Part shown: positions 22,315 through 30,278 of the stretch, piece by piece
Position numbering within the stretch: position 1 is the first letter of the stretch
Layout: every line of letters starts with the position of its first letter
Source of the DNA: an uncultured Acidimicrobiales bacterium
GTDB taxonomy: Bacteria > Actinomycetota > Acidimicrobiia > Acidimicrobiales > UBA10347
DNA length: 36,666 nt
Assembly (NCBI GenBank): GCA_937941245.1
Contig: CALDYC010000088.1
Coordinates: 1-36,666 of the forward strand
Direction of reading: 5' to 3'
Notes under the pieces: generated by a model
What the model saw: only the letters and a program-made list of their open reading frames with translations
Databases searched by the model: none
What the model was told of the DNA's origin: nothing
Program-made: the position numbers and the translations under genes

Positions 22315-25107
22315 CTACTGCGTGGCGACATGCAGCGCGCCCACGAGCAGATCAGCGTCGCCCTGGTTGTCCCCGAGCAGGCTCCCGTACGAGTAGCCGC
22401 TCCAGACCAGGGTGGTGTCGTCAACGACGTCAATGCCGGTGATGTCATCGACAGCCGCAGAGCCGGTCTGATCAATCGAAAGCAGCGTTCCGTCGAGCGC
22501 GAACCAGACGAGCAACGTGTCGCGATCGCCAGCAGGTGTCCCCAGAGCACCGGCGCTGCTTCCGGATACGACAATTCGATCACCGACCAGACGAACCTCA
22601 AAGCCGGTGTCGAGTTCATCGGTCCCGACCTGCGAAACGAAGACTTCATTGCCCTCGGCGTCGAACGACGCGACCACCAAATCGCGCCCTCCCTGATGAG
22701 GTCCCGCAAGCGAACCCTCGGTCGAGCCGGTGATGAGCACGCCACCGTCGGGACCCTCTCCGACACCTTGGGTCCAGTCGAGCGCATCGCTTCCGATCTG
22801 ACGGGTCCATATGGTCTCACCAGATGCCGAGAGGCGGGTGATGAAGATGTCTTTGCCTCCGCTGTTCGCCCCGTCCATGTCGCCTTCGGTGTAGCCGGTG
22901 ACGTACACGCCATCGTCGGGGGCGAGTGCGGAGCCTTGGCCCCAGTCAGTTGCGTCGGTGCCGATGTGGCGCAGCCATTCTTGATTGCCCTCGCCGTCAA
23001 AGCGGGTGACGTAGCCATCGAAGCCTTCGAGATCGCTCTGCGGGTCAAGCGCGCTGGCCGTGTATCCGGTGACGTACACGCCATCGTCGGCCGCGGTGAC
23101 GTCGAAGCCACGATCCCATCCGTCTGCGCCGAACTGGGCACGCCAGATCTCATTGCCATCGGCATCGAACCGGGCGAGCCATACATCTGCTGAACCCTGG
23201 TTGGGTGATGCAAAGTCCCCCTCGGTGAAACCCCCGACATAGAACGTGTCATCGTCGGCGACAGACACGCCCAATGGCGACTCGTTTTTCGCGCTGCCGA
23301 ACTGCAACGCCCATCGCTCGGCACCCGTGTCGTCGTAGCGGGCAAGGAAAATGTCCCGACCGCCGAGATTCGGGCTTGCCAAGCTGCCCTCGGTGGCGGC
23401 CGCGAGCACCAGGTCTCCGCTGGACATCGCCGCGACTCCAAAGCTGGTATCGGCGGCGTCTGAACCAAACTGCGTTTGCCAGATCGGCGCAGAACCCGAC
23501 CCGCCGACCTCAGCCGGCGAGGTCGCTGCTTCGCCAGTTGTATTGCTGTCCGAAGCTGTCGGGGTATCGAGCGAGAAGATCAGTAACTCATGGGTTTCGT
23601 AGCTGGTGAACAGGATCTCGTGGTCGCCGTCGCCGTCGAGGTCTTCGACGATACCGCCAGCCGCTTGGCCGAAATTCTCTGCAAGAACGTGTTGGGTGAA
23701 CTCGCCGGGGGTGATCTGTTCAAGCCAAAATATGCGGTTGTCGCCGTCGCCGGAAACGGCCAGGTCGATGTCGCCGTCGTCGTCGACGTCACCCCACGAG
23801 AATACGCCTGGGGCGGCTTGGAAAGCAGTGCCGATGGTCTCGCGAGACACAATGTTGTCGCTGATCGGTTCGACGTCCCACGGGTCGCGGGGGTCTGGGG
23901 CCGGCGTCAGCAGGTGAATGCTTGCTGGCAGCGCCCCTTCACGGTTGGGTACGTGATTTGACCCGACCCAACCGGTTCGCCCATCGCCGAAGAGGTCGTC
24001 GATGGCCGCGATCTGGATGGTGCGACCGACCGAGGCGACGACTTCGTGGCGGATCCACGAGCCCGCCCGATTCGCGTCATCTGGAGGGGCGAGGTTTTCG
24101 AACCACACGTAGGAAGCGCCCTCGATGAAGAATTCTCCGCTGGCGAGATCGATGTCGCCGTCGCCGTCGACATCGTGAGCGACGGGCAAGCTTCCGCCGC
24201 CCTGGCCGATGATGCGGGCTTCGGTCTCGAACTGCAGTCCTTCGCCCGTTCCGCGGTACCACTCTGCTTGAGCATCGGCCTGGAACTCGGCGACGGTGAT
24301 CAAATCATCGATGCCGTCGCCGTCAATGTCTGCGAACTCTGATCGGTGGTAGAACCCAGTCGCGCCTCGAGGCACGATGTCTCGGCGGATCCACTGTCCG
24401 TCACTGTTCTCGAGCCAAAACAGCGCGCCACATGGTCCGATCTCTTGGTTGAGCTCACATACGAAGAAACCGCCTCCGACCATGATGTCGAGATCACCGT
24501 CGCCGTCCATGTCGCGCGGGAGCGCCTCGTTGGGAAAGTAGTCCCCGTCGTCGGGTGTGATCACTGGCTCTGCGATCCAACTGTCGAGGTCTCCCTGGTT
24601 CCAGAAGATGGTGATGCCCCCGGGCGGGAATTCGATCGGTCCGGGATTCTCTCCGCGGTCGCCAAAGAAGTTCATAACCAGGTCGAGGTCGCCGTCGCCG
24701 TCCATATCCGCAGGTTCGGCGCCAGCAGGGCCGTTGCCGTCGGTGGTGACAGTGATGACCGAGAAGCGGCTGTCGGCGGGCGTTGTGGGCTCCGGTGCAT
24801 CTGCTAGCTCTGGTTCTGTCTCTGCTTGCGTTTCTGCTTGCGTTTCTGCTTGTGTTTCTGGTTCCGCCTCGGCTGCGACGGTCGGCTCGGTTGTCTCGGT
24901 CGATGCAACGGTTGGCAATGGTTGCTCGGCGTCGTCTGAATCGAGTACCTCGGCCGACTCTTCACGAATGTCTGGTTCGGAGGTGATGCCGGGCGCGTCT
25001 GAGTCCTGTGTGGTCTCGTCCTCGGCGACGCCGCCGCATGCGGCGAACACGAGTAGGGACGCACAGAACGCGCTTCCAACAGATCGAGCGATGCGGCGTG
25101 TCGGCAT
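22315..25107 (-). CDS. Secreted lipoprotein with VCBS/FG-GAP repeats and a beta-propeller of SBBP-type repeats
   Basis: 930 aa from ATG 25107 (MPTRRIARSVGSAF); the upstream GTG in the track lies inside an operator. The signal peptide ends in a lipobox (VFAAC). A Glu/Thr/Ala-rich linker with a short QAET repeat follows. Residues about 120-530 hold repeated Ca-binding loops (DMDGDGDLDLVM, DIDGDGIDDLIT, DVDGDGDIDLAS, DLDGDGDHEILF), typical of VCBS/FG-GAP propellers. The C-terminal 380 residues contain about seven repeats of the form W-QFG-D-D-G-V-DD-VYVTGYT-G, as in SBBP propellers. It is a surface protein for binding a large ligand, polymer or particle. Operator E1 lies 9 bp before its start, so it is likely co-regulated with the catabolic genes. 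Confidence 0.88.
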   Translation of the reverse strand: MPTRRIARSVGSAFCASLLVFAACGGVAEDETTQDSDAPGITSEPDIREESAEVLDSDDAEQPLPTVASTETTEPTVAAEAEPETQAETQAETQAETEPELADAPEPTTPADSRFSVITVTTDGNGPAGAEPADMDGDGDLDLVMNFFGDRGENPGPIEFPPGGITIFWNQGDLDSWIAEPVITPDDGDYFPNEALPRDMDGDGDLDIMVGGGFFVCELNQEIGPCGALFWLENSDGQWIRRDIVPRGATGFYHRSEFADIDGDGIDDLITVAEFQADAQAEWYRGTGEGLQFETEARIIGQGGGSLPVAHDVDGDGDIDLASGEFFIEGASYVWFENLAPPDDANRAGSWIRHEVVASVGRTIQIAAIDDLFGDGRTGWVGSNHVPNREGALPASIHLLTPAPDPRDPWDVEPISDNIVSRETIGTAFQAAPGVFSWGDVDDDGDIDLAVSGDGDNRIFWLEQITPGEFTQHVLAENFGQAAGGIVEDLDGDGDHEILFTSYETHELLIFSLDTPTASDSNTTGEAATSPAEVGGSGSAPIWQTQFGSDAADTSFGVAAMSSGDLVLAAATEGSLASPNLGGRDIFLARYDDTGAERWALQFGSAKNESPLGVSVADDDTFYVGGFTEGDFASPNQGSADVWLARFDADGNEIWRAQFGADGWDRGFDVTAADDGVYVTGYTASALDPQSDLEGFDGYVTRFDGEGNQEWLRHIGTDATDWGQGSALAPDDGVYVTGYTEGDMDGANSGGKDIFITRLSASGETIWTRQIGSDALDWTQGVGEGPDGGVLITGSTEGSLAGPHQGGRDLVVASFDAEGNEVFVSQVGTDELDTGFEVRLVGDRIVVSGSSAGALGTPAGDRDTLLVWFALDGTLLSIDQTGSAAVDDITGIDVVDDTTLVWSGYSYGSLLGDNQGDADLLVGALHVATQ

Positions 25108-25115
25108 CGTGGGTT

Positions 25116-25152
25116 GTTTCGTTGTACGGAACACCGTTTCGTTCTACTGCCA
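25116..25152. promoter_or_regulatory. Operator copy E1
   Basis: GTTTCGTTGTACGGAAC (25116-25132), then ACC, then GTTTCGTTCTACTG (25136 onward). One arm of the palindrome has a T for C change. It is immediately upstream of the propeller lipoprotein start (minus strand). A promoter-like TTGTAC, 17 bp, TACTGC arrangement reads in the plus direction. Confidence 0.72.
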
Positions 25153-25223
25153 TTCGTCTGTCGTCGGCAAGTGCCGGAGTCGGGTGGTCTGGGCTCCGGG
25201 CTCGTCGGGCCAATCTCGATGGT

Positions 25224-25260
25224 GTTCCGTTGACCGGAACGGCGTTTCGTTCTACTGTCT
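25224..25260. promoter_or_regulatory. Operator copy E2, near-duplicate of E1
   Basis: GTTCCGTTGACCGGAAC (25224-25240), GGC, then GTTTCGTTCTACTG (25244 onward). It matches E1 at 29 of 34 positions, 108 bp downstream and in the same orientation, so the element looks duplicated. It lies 54 bp before the neocarzinostatin-like gene's ATG. Confidence 0.8.
25230..25258 (+). promoter_or_regulatory. Candidate promoter overlapping operator E2
   Basis: TTGACC (25230-25235) is followed after 17 bp by TACTGT (25253-25258), a plausible -35/-10 pair for the plus-strand gene at 25314. The -35 hexamer lies inside the palindrome, so a bound regulator would block RNA polymerase (inference). Start site not known. 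Confidence 0.5.
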
Positions 25261-25313
25261 AGTCATCGCACCCGCGATCTTTCGCTGGGTGCAGGGAAAA
25301 TAGGGGATTTCTG

Positions 25314-26060
25314 ATGATTCGTCGCACATTTGTCGTACTTGGCTTGGTCCTTGGGTCGATTGGGCTCTTGGCCAACACCGCTGGAGCAGACCACGCCGTA
25401 GCGCACAACGGCGAGACCGCCGAAATTTCGAAGTCGGACGGCTTGACGCAGGACGAAACAGTGATGGTGACCGGCATCGGCTATGCCCCCGGTTCCACGC
25501 TGACCGTGGTGCAGTGTTTCACGTTCCCGGCCGCCGGCCCGACCGATTGTGAGCTCAGCAATTACGGCCTGCACACCGCCGAAGTGGACGACGAGGGCTT
25601 CGGGACGGTCGAGTACGTCGTCAACGTTGTCGACGGCAAGTGCGATGCGAGTAACCCCTGTTTCATCGTGGTTAGCGACGGCATCGGGCCCTCGGCAAAT
25701 GGTGTTGGTCTTGAAGTGACGTTCGCAGACCCAGCCGCTGAGCAGGCTGCGGCTGAGCAGGCGGCGGCTGAGGAGGCTGCGGCTGAGGAGGCTGCGGCTG
25801 AGGAGGCTGCGGCTGAGGAGGCTGCGGCTGAGGAGGCTGCGGCTGAGCGGGCTGCGGCTGAGCGGGCTGCGGCTGAGGAGGCTGCGGCTGACGAGGAGGC
25901 TCCGGATAACGGCGACGACTCGAATACTGACGAAAGTGATGACTCAGATAGTGACGGTGACGGCGGCGGCTCGGGTTGGATTGTTCCGGTCGTGATCGTC
26001 GGTGCCGTGATAGCTGCGGGTGGCGCATTTGCCGCAACCCGCCGCGGCGGATCGAGCTGA
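25314..26060 (+). CDS. Neocarzinostatin-like secreted protein with Ala/Glu repeat stalk and C-terminal membrane anchor
   Basis: 248 aa with a signal peptide (MIRRTFVVLGLVLGSIGLLANTAGA region). Residues about 35-140 resemble the neocarzinostatin fold: GLTQDETVMVTGIGYAPGS, VVQCFTF, a paired-Cys strand and CDASNPCFIVVSDG (family: Ls-Gq-V-V-G-G--pg, v-qC, C--g-C). That family includes apoproteins that hold enediyne chromophores, and many uncharacterised actinobacterial surface proteins. Residues 141-195 are ten 5-residue AAEEA-type repeats forming a probable helical stalk. An acidic linker, a TM helix (WIVPVVIVGAVIAAGGAFA) and a short basic tail close it. It is likely cell-surface displayed. Being behind operator E2 suggests a role in binding the pathway substrate outside the cell (inference). 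Confidence 0.75.
   Translation: MIRRTFVVLGLVLGSIGLLANTAGADHAVAHNGETAEISKSDGLTQDETVMVTGIGYAPGSTLTVVQCFTFPAAGPTDCELSNYGLHTAEVDDEGFGTVEYVVNVVDGKCDASNPCFIVVSDGIGPSANGVGLEVTFADPAAEQAAAEQAAAEEAAAEEAAAEEAAAEEAAAEEAAAERAAAERAAAEEAAADEEAPDNGDDSNTDESDDSDSDGDGGGSGWIVPVVIVGAVIAAGGAFAATRRGGSS
25734..25883 (+). repeat. Ten tandem 15-bp repeats coding for AAEEA-type units
   Basis: The unit GCGGCTGAGGAGGCT is repeated ten times in frame with few changes (CAG or CGG replacing GAG at the fourth codon; third-base changes in the first two units). The near-identity suggests recent expansion and possible length variation between strains. Confidence 0.9.
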
Positions 26061-26071
26061 ACCAGCCGAAT

Positions 26072-26093
26072 CCACTGTCGGGTTCGACAGTGG
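26072..26093 (+). terminator. Candidate hairpin terminator after the neocarzinostatin-like gene
   Basis: CCACTGTCG, GGTT loop, CGACAGTGG: nine perfect stem pairs starting 11 bp after the stop. It is followed by only a weak T-rich stretch, so efficiency is uncertain. Confidence 0.6.
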
Positions 26094-26109
26094 TGCTTGA
26101 CCTTTCTCA

Positions 26110-26143
26110 ACGATGCCGGTTCGCTGCAACGAGCCGGCATCGT
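26110..26143 (-). terminator. Second hairpin between convergent genes
   Basis: ACGATGCCGG and CCGGCATCGT form a ten-base perfect stem around a 14-base loop, in the gap before the stop of the FAD monooxygenase gene. It could stop transcription from either side; U-tract evidence is weak. Confidence 0.5.
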
Positions 26144-26167
26144 CGCGCTGTGGCCGGGCGAGGTGGC

Positions 26168-27412
26168 CTAGGTGGCGGAACGAGGCTCGAGAGGGGGATA
26201 GGCGCCGACTTCGCGCAGTTCAGTCTCCATTGCCTGCACAGCGGTGATCATCGAAGCCGTTCGTAGGTACTCGAGGCAGAGATCGGGGTCATTCGCCCGA
26301 GTGCGCATCTGTTCGAGCGCCTCGGCCCGAACAGCGGCGTCGGGGGTCGCGAGCGTGACCGCGTTCGTGTGGGTGTGGCGCTGTACGAAATCGATCGCTA
26401 GCTGGCGACGCAATCTGGCGTAGTCATCAAGGCGCGCGCTGCTGGTCGTGCCATGGAGATAGCCGGCGAGCCCAGCGCCGAGCAGCACCGCGTCATGAAC
26501 CCCGCCGTTCATGCCCATGCCGCCAAGAGGATTGTTGATGTGCGCCGCGTCGCCGGCCAGCAGAACGTTGCCGACCCTGAAGGTCGAGGCAACGCGCTGA
26601 TGCACCCGATAGATGGTGCGGTGCGCGATGTCATAGCTCCCATCGCGGGCGACTACGCCTTGCAGGCGGCGTTGTGCGCTTTGGTCGGTGAGCGCTTCGG
26701 CGTCGGTTTCGTCTTCGCCAACTGGGAACAGTGCTCGCCACAAGTCGACAGTGCGAAGAAGCACCAGCCACTCATCAGGGTCAGAGATGTAGTTGACGTA
26801 GGCCAAATTGTCGAGAGATTGGGAGAAGTCGAAGGTGGTCGACACGACGAGGTACCGGTCGGCGTACGTCATGCCCTCAAAGTCAAGGTGCAGACTCTTG
26901 CGGACAGCGCTCGAAGCTCCATCGGCGCCCAAGACGGCATCGCACGGTATTTCCTCACCAGATTGCAGCGAGACCACGGCGCCGTCGTCGGTCGAGCTCG
27001 CGCCAGCTACGGCCGCCCCAAAGCGCACTGTGACACGGTCGCCTTCGGCGAATTGGTCGAGCAACGCCTCGCAGAGCTTGTACTGCTCACATTGGAGCCG
27101 GAACGGAAATCGTGTCTCGTCGCTCAGCAGGCCAAGATCGAATTCCGCGACCACCCCATGCGAACGCTCGCGATAGGCGAACCGTTCGGCGATAAGACCG
27201 CGAGCGACCAGTGTGTCGATAATCCCGAACGGCTCGAGCATTTCGAGAGTTGCCGGGTGAAAGGTCGAAGCCCGCAGCTCGCGAGGAAGGTCGTGGGCAG
27301 CTTCGAGCAGTGTGACGTCGATATTGCGGGCCGCGAGCGTGGCTGCCGCAACGCAACCAACGGGTCCGGCCCCAGCGACGACGACATGGGGGCGAGGCGT
27401 CGTAGTAGTCAT
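26168..27412 (-). CDS. FAD-dependent aromatic-type monooxygenase (group A flavoprotein)
   Basis: 414 aa from ATG 27412, which overlaps the stop of the upstream gene by one base (TGATG). Group A flavin hydroxylase motifs are present in order: VVVAGAGPVGCVAAATLA (Rossmann GxGxxG), VLGADGASSAVR (DG motif, near residue 160) and VLLAGDAAHINNPLGGMGMN (GD motif, near residue 285). These enzymes use NAD(P)H and O2 to hydroxylate, or oxidatively decarboxylate, aromatic or heteroaromatic acids. The C-terminal region (VQRHTHTNAVTLA) is typical of the UbiH/PHBH-like branch. Paired with a racemase-family gene behind operator D, it may act on a pyrrole or maleimide-type fragment (inference). Confidence 0.88.
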   Translation of the reverse strand: MTTTTPRPHVVVAGAGPVGCVAAATLAARNIDVTLLEAAHDLPRELRASTFHPATLEMLEPFGIIDTLVARGLIAERFAYRERSHGVVAEFDLGLLSDETRFPFRLQCEQYKLCEALLDQFAEGDRVTVRFGAAVAGASSTDDGAVVSLQSGEEIPCDAVLGADGASSAVRKSLHLDFEGMTYADRYLVVSTTFDFSQSLDNLAYVNYISDPDEWLVLLRTVDLWRALFPVGEDETDAEALTDQSAQRRLQGVVARDGSYDIAHRTIYRVHQRVASTFRVGNVLLAGDAAHINNPLGGMGMNGGVHDAVLLGAGLAGYLHGTTSSARLDDYARLRRQLAIDFVQRHTHTNAVTLATPDAAVRAEALEQMRTRANDPDLCLEYLRTASMITAVQAMETELREVGAYPPLEPRSAT

Positions 27413-28158
27413 CAAAACTCGCGCAGCATCATGCCGTGGCCCTCGAATTGGTCAGCGATGTCCAGCGTGCGCAATGCATGCCACAAGCACGTCGCGTTGA
27501 TCGCGAGCACTGGTTTGCCCAGGATCTTCTCGGCCTCGTCGGCTACCGCCACCATCGACAGGTTGGTGCCGCATTGCACGATGGCGTCGATGTCGGGGCC
27601 ATCGAGGGCTTTGAGTTCCTCGAGTAGCGTCTCTGGTGTGACGTCGGCAATCGACGTGGCGGTCTCGCAGCGCAGTCCTTTGACCCGCTTGACGTCGTAG
27701 CCGCATTCTGTGAAGTAGCCGTGCACTTGCTCGTCGCCGACCGGTTGGTAGGGGGTGATACACGCAATCCGGCTTGCGTCGAGGCGCTCGAGAGCGGCGT
27801 TGCATGCGTCGGCCCCCGAGGTGATGCCGAGGTCTCCGGAGATTTCTCGAACTCTGGCTTCGAACTCGGCGTTGCCTTCCTTGCCGCCCCAGAATGTTTC
27901 TGCCGACATGCCCATCAAGATGTAGTCCGGTTCGCACGTCATGATGTCGCGAACTGCGTTCGGAATGGTGTCCCGAATGAGTCCGAGGAAGTGCAGGAAC
28001 GCATCGTCAGAGCTCAGGTCAGGTGCTTCGACGAAGAAGCGGCCGCTGTGAAATGTGACGCCTGGCGGACGCACCTGGTTCAGGTCATGCTCGACCACGG
28101 TGTTGGTCGATGGCAGAATCACGCCAATCTTTGCTCGGTAACCAACAACATCGGGCAT
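27412..28158 (-). CDS. Asp/Glu racemase-family protein (arylmalonate decarboxylase/maleate isomerase-like) with catalytic Cys
   Basis: 248 aa from ATG 28158, chosen for the AGGAG six bases upstream; the track start is 27 bp earlier. Motifs: ILPSTNTVVEHDL (14-26), YILMGMSAETFWGG (79-92), TPYQPVGDEQV, GLRCETATSIADV and IVQCGTNLSM with C196. That Cys matches the second active-site Cys of maleate isomerase and the single Cys of arylmalonate decarboxylase; the first Cys position is occupied by Gly/Met/Ser, as in the decarboxylase. It is a close paralogue of the 22135 gene, equal in length, which has Val at this site. Likely substrate: a substituted maleate or malonate (inference). Confidence 0.87.
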   Translation of the reverse strand: MPDVVGYRAKIGVILPSTNTVVEHDLNQVRPPGVTFHSGRFFVEAPDLSSDDAFLHFLGLIRDTIPNAVRDIMTCEPDYILMGMSAETFWGGKEGNAEFEARVREISGDLGITSGADACNAALERLDASRIACITPYQPVGDEQVHGYFTECGYDVKRVKGLRCETATSIADVTPETLLEELKALDGPDIDAIVQCGTNLSMVAVADEAEKILGKPVLAINATCLWHALRTLDIADQFEGHGMMLREF

Positions 28159-28214
28159 GACGGTCTCCTGGAATCGTTGCATCATCGCCCATGAGGGCGA
28201 TGCGGCGCCGCAGT

Positions 28215-28251
28215 CGGACGCAACTCGGAACGCTGTTCCTCTGGCCGGAAC
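28215..28251. promoter_or_regulatory. Operator copy D
   Basis: GTTCCTCTGGCCGGAAC (28235-28251) with a GGAAC half-site 3 bp before it (28227-28231), read on the minus strand as palindrome, 3 bp, GTTCC. Another GTTCC half is at 28267. It lies between the racemase-family gene (minus) and dapC (plus). Confidence 0.75.
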
Positions 28252-28316
28252 AATACACCGCAGACGGTTCCGCTGGCAGATGCGAAGAGCGGATGCAGTC
28301 GTACTAGCGTCGAGTC

Positions 28317-29453
28317 ATGTCATGGCAGCCGCCGCCCTATCCCTACGACCGCTTGAACGAGCTGAAGGTGCACGGCGAACGATTTGACGGTGGATTGATT
28401 GACCTGTCCATCGGTACGCCGTTCGATGCGCCGCCCGATGTCGCGCTTGTGGCGATGGCGTCGTCCGATGCCGAGCGGGGGTACCCGCCTTCGATCGGCC
28501 TGCCGGCGGTGCGCCACGCGGCCAGCGATTGGTTGCAGCGTCGCTTCGGCGCCGAAGTTCCGGCTTCGCACATCGCTGCGACGATCGGAACCAAGGAATT
28601 TGTGGTGTCGGTTCCGCGCTATCTCGCCCTTCGGTCTGACCGTCGTGACACGGTGCTGTATCCCGAGATCAGCTACCCGAGCTATGCAATGGGCGCAGAG
28701 CTCGCCGGGCTGCGATCGGTCGCGGTTCCCGTCGATAGCAACTGGTGTCTGGATCTTTCAGCGGTCGACGCAGCTGATGTTGAGCGGGCGCTTTGCCTTT
28801 GGGTCAACACTCCAGGAAATCCTGCTGGCGGACTTGACGACTTGGCGGCCATTGCCGAGTGGTCGAAGCGCACGGGTGTCACGGTGCTGAGCGACGAGTG
28901 TTACATCGAGTTCACGTGGGACGGCCGATACCGGACCGGGGAGACACCCGGGGCGACGCTGCTTGCCCACACGACTGACAACGTGATCTCGTTGCACTCG
29001 CTATCGAAACGATCGAACTTTGCCGGCGCTCGTTTTGGGTTCTTTGCCGGCGATCCGGAGTTGGTTCACTTTCTGTCAGAGGTGCGCAAGCACGCCGGGA
29101 ACATGGTCCCGGGGCCGGTGCAACACGGGGCGATCGCCGCGCTGGGCGACGATGTACATGTCGAGGCTCAACGGCAGCGATACGAGCAACGGTTGTCACT
29201 TGTGGCAACCCAGCTCACCGCCTACGGGATCGAGACTGCGATGCCAGATGGCGGTTTCTACTTGTGGGTCCCTGCCCCGGACGGCGATGCATGGGCCTTT
29301 GTTGCTTGGTTGGCCCGTGAAGTTGGCGTGCTTGCCAGTCCAGGAGAGTTCTATGGGGTTGCTGGCTCGGGCCACATCCGCTTGGCGATGGTGGCGTCGA
29401 CCGACCAATTGCAGGCGATCGAGGCACGGTTGGGTCAGGCCGCGCCGATCTGA
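28317..29453 (+). CDS. dapC: Succinyldiaminopimelate transaminase (DapC-type)
   Basis: 378 aa, fold type I PLP aminotransferase. GLIDLSIGTPFDAPP, WVNTPGNPAGG, VLSDECYIEFTW and SLHSLSKRSNFAGARFGFFAGD (PLP Lys in SLSK) match actinobacterial DapC closely, as does the closing LASPGEFYGVAGSGHIRLAM. DapC transfers an amino group from glutamate in the diaminopimelate/lysine pathway, supplying peptidoglycan. It marks the return to housekeeping genes. The start ATG has no clear Shine-Dalgarno; TACTAG lies about 8 bp upstream and could be a -10 of a nearly leaderless transcript. A half-site of operator D lies 50 bp upstream, but control by it is unclear. Confidence 0.85.
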   Translation: MSWQPPPYPYDRLNELKVHGERFDGGLIDLSIGTPFDAPPDVALVAMASSDAERGYPPSIGLPAVRHAASDWLQRRFGAEVPASHIAATIGTKEFVVSVPRYLALRSDRRDTVLYPEISYPSYAMGAELAGLRSVAVPVDSNWCLDLSAVDAADVERALCLWVNTPGNPAGGLDDLAAIAEWSKRTGVTVLSDECYIEFTWDGRYRTGETPGATLLAHTTDNVISLHSLSKRSNFAGARFGFFAGDPELVHFLSEVRKHAGNMVPGPVQHGAIAALGDDVHVEAQRQRYEQRLSLVATQLTAYGIETAMPDGGFYLWVPAPDGDAWAFVAWLAREVGVLASPGEFYGVAGSGHIRLAMVASTDQLQAIEARLGQAAPI

Positions 29454-29480
29454 GGTGCTACTCGATCGAGCTCGCAGAGT

Positions 29481-30152
29481 TCAGAGTTTGCGCAGGACGG
29501 TGACCACTCGACCAAAGATTGTGACCTCGTCCGGTGCGAAAACCATTGGTTCAAGGGATGGGTTCTGTGGCTGAAGGACGATCCGCGAGGCAGAGCTCTC
29601 CGCGAGGGTCTTGACCGTTCCTTCATCGCCGGGAATGCCAGCAACGACGATGTCGCCGATCTCGGCAGTTGGTTGGACCCGAACGACCACGAAGTCGCCG
29701 TCGAAGATGCCCGCGTCGATCATCGATTCGCCGCGTACCCGCAGCATGAAGAGCTCACCGTCGCCGGTGAGATCGGCAGGAAGCGGAACCAGTTCCTCGA
29801 CATTGGACTGCGCGAGTACATCGGTGCCGGCAGCGACGTCGCCGATAAGTGGAACGTGGCAGACGGTTGCTTTGTCGGCAACCGCTCCTGAGCGTGGGTC
29901 ATAGCGGACCTCGATTGCGCGTGGCTTGTCGGGGTCGCGGCGGAGAAAGCCATGCTTCTGCAAGGTGGCGAGGTGTGCATGCACCGTTGATGGCGATGTC
30001 AGTCCAACTGCTTCGCCGATCTCGCGCACCGAAGGCGGGAACCCCCGCTCGCGCATTTGGTCGGCGATGAACTCAAGAATGCCGCGTTGTCGGTCGGAGA
30101 GCTTGTGTGTGTCGGGCTCGGCGTATGCATCGTTCGTGGTCATGTCACTCAT
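29481..30152 (-). CDS. lexA: LexA SOS repressor
   Basis: 223 aa from ATG 30152, preceded by GAAGAAGAA; the 393-aa track ORF adds an unrelated basic N-terminus and runs through the SOS boxes. The N-terminal winged helix is KLSDRQRGILEFIADQMRERGFPPSVREIGEAVGL; the self-cleavage site is A108-G109 (DVAAGTDV); the Ser/Lys dyad is S143 (RGESMIDAG) and K181 (EGTVKTL). LexA represses DNA-repair genes until RecA-stimulated self-cleavage. Four boxes in its upstream region indicate autorepression. It converges with dapC across a 27-bp gap. Confidence 0.97.
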   Translation of the reverse strand: MSDMTTNDAYAEPDTHKLSDRQRGILEFIADQMRERGFPPSVREIGEAVGLTSPSTVHAHLATLQKHGFLRRDPDKPRAIEVRYDPRSGAVADKATVCHVPLIGDVAAGTDVLAQSNVEELVPLPADLTGDGELFMLRVRGESMIDAGIFDGDFVVVRVQPTAEIGDIVVAGIPGDEGTVKTLAESSASRIVLQPQNPSLEPMVFAPDEVTIFGRVVTVLRKL

Positions 30153-30278
30153 TTCTTCTTCGTCTTCGACTCGGTCTTTGTTGTCGACTCGGTCTTTGTC
30201 GTCGTCGTGGGGTAGCGGGGGCGGGGGCGGTTGGATCAGGTGGTCGGAGCGGTGAGGGGCAATGGTGCGAGTTGCAAT

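Noticed and set aside
22237-23193. 318-aa plus-strand ORF and 424-aa minus-strand ORF at 22194-23468
   Set aside because: Both overlap the propeller lipoprotein, whose repeats explain the codon periodicity.
25734-25883. CRISPR-like regular repeats
   Set aside because: The repeats are contiguous 15-bp coding units without spacers.
25562-26140. 192-aa minus-strand Ala/Ser-rich ORF
   Set aside because: It is the reverse reading of the AAEEA repeats and has no independent support.
26453-27700. 415-aa plus-strand ORF
   Set aside because: Opposite the FAD monooxygenase and racemase-family genes, both of which have clear motifs; no family pattern in the shadow.
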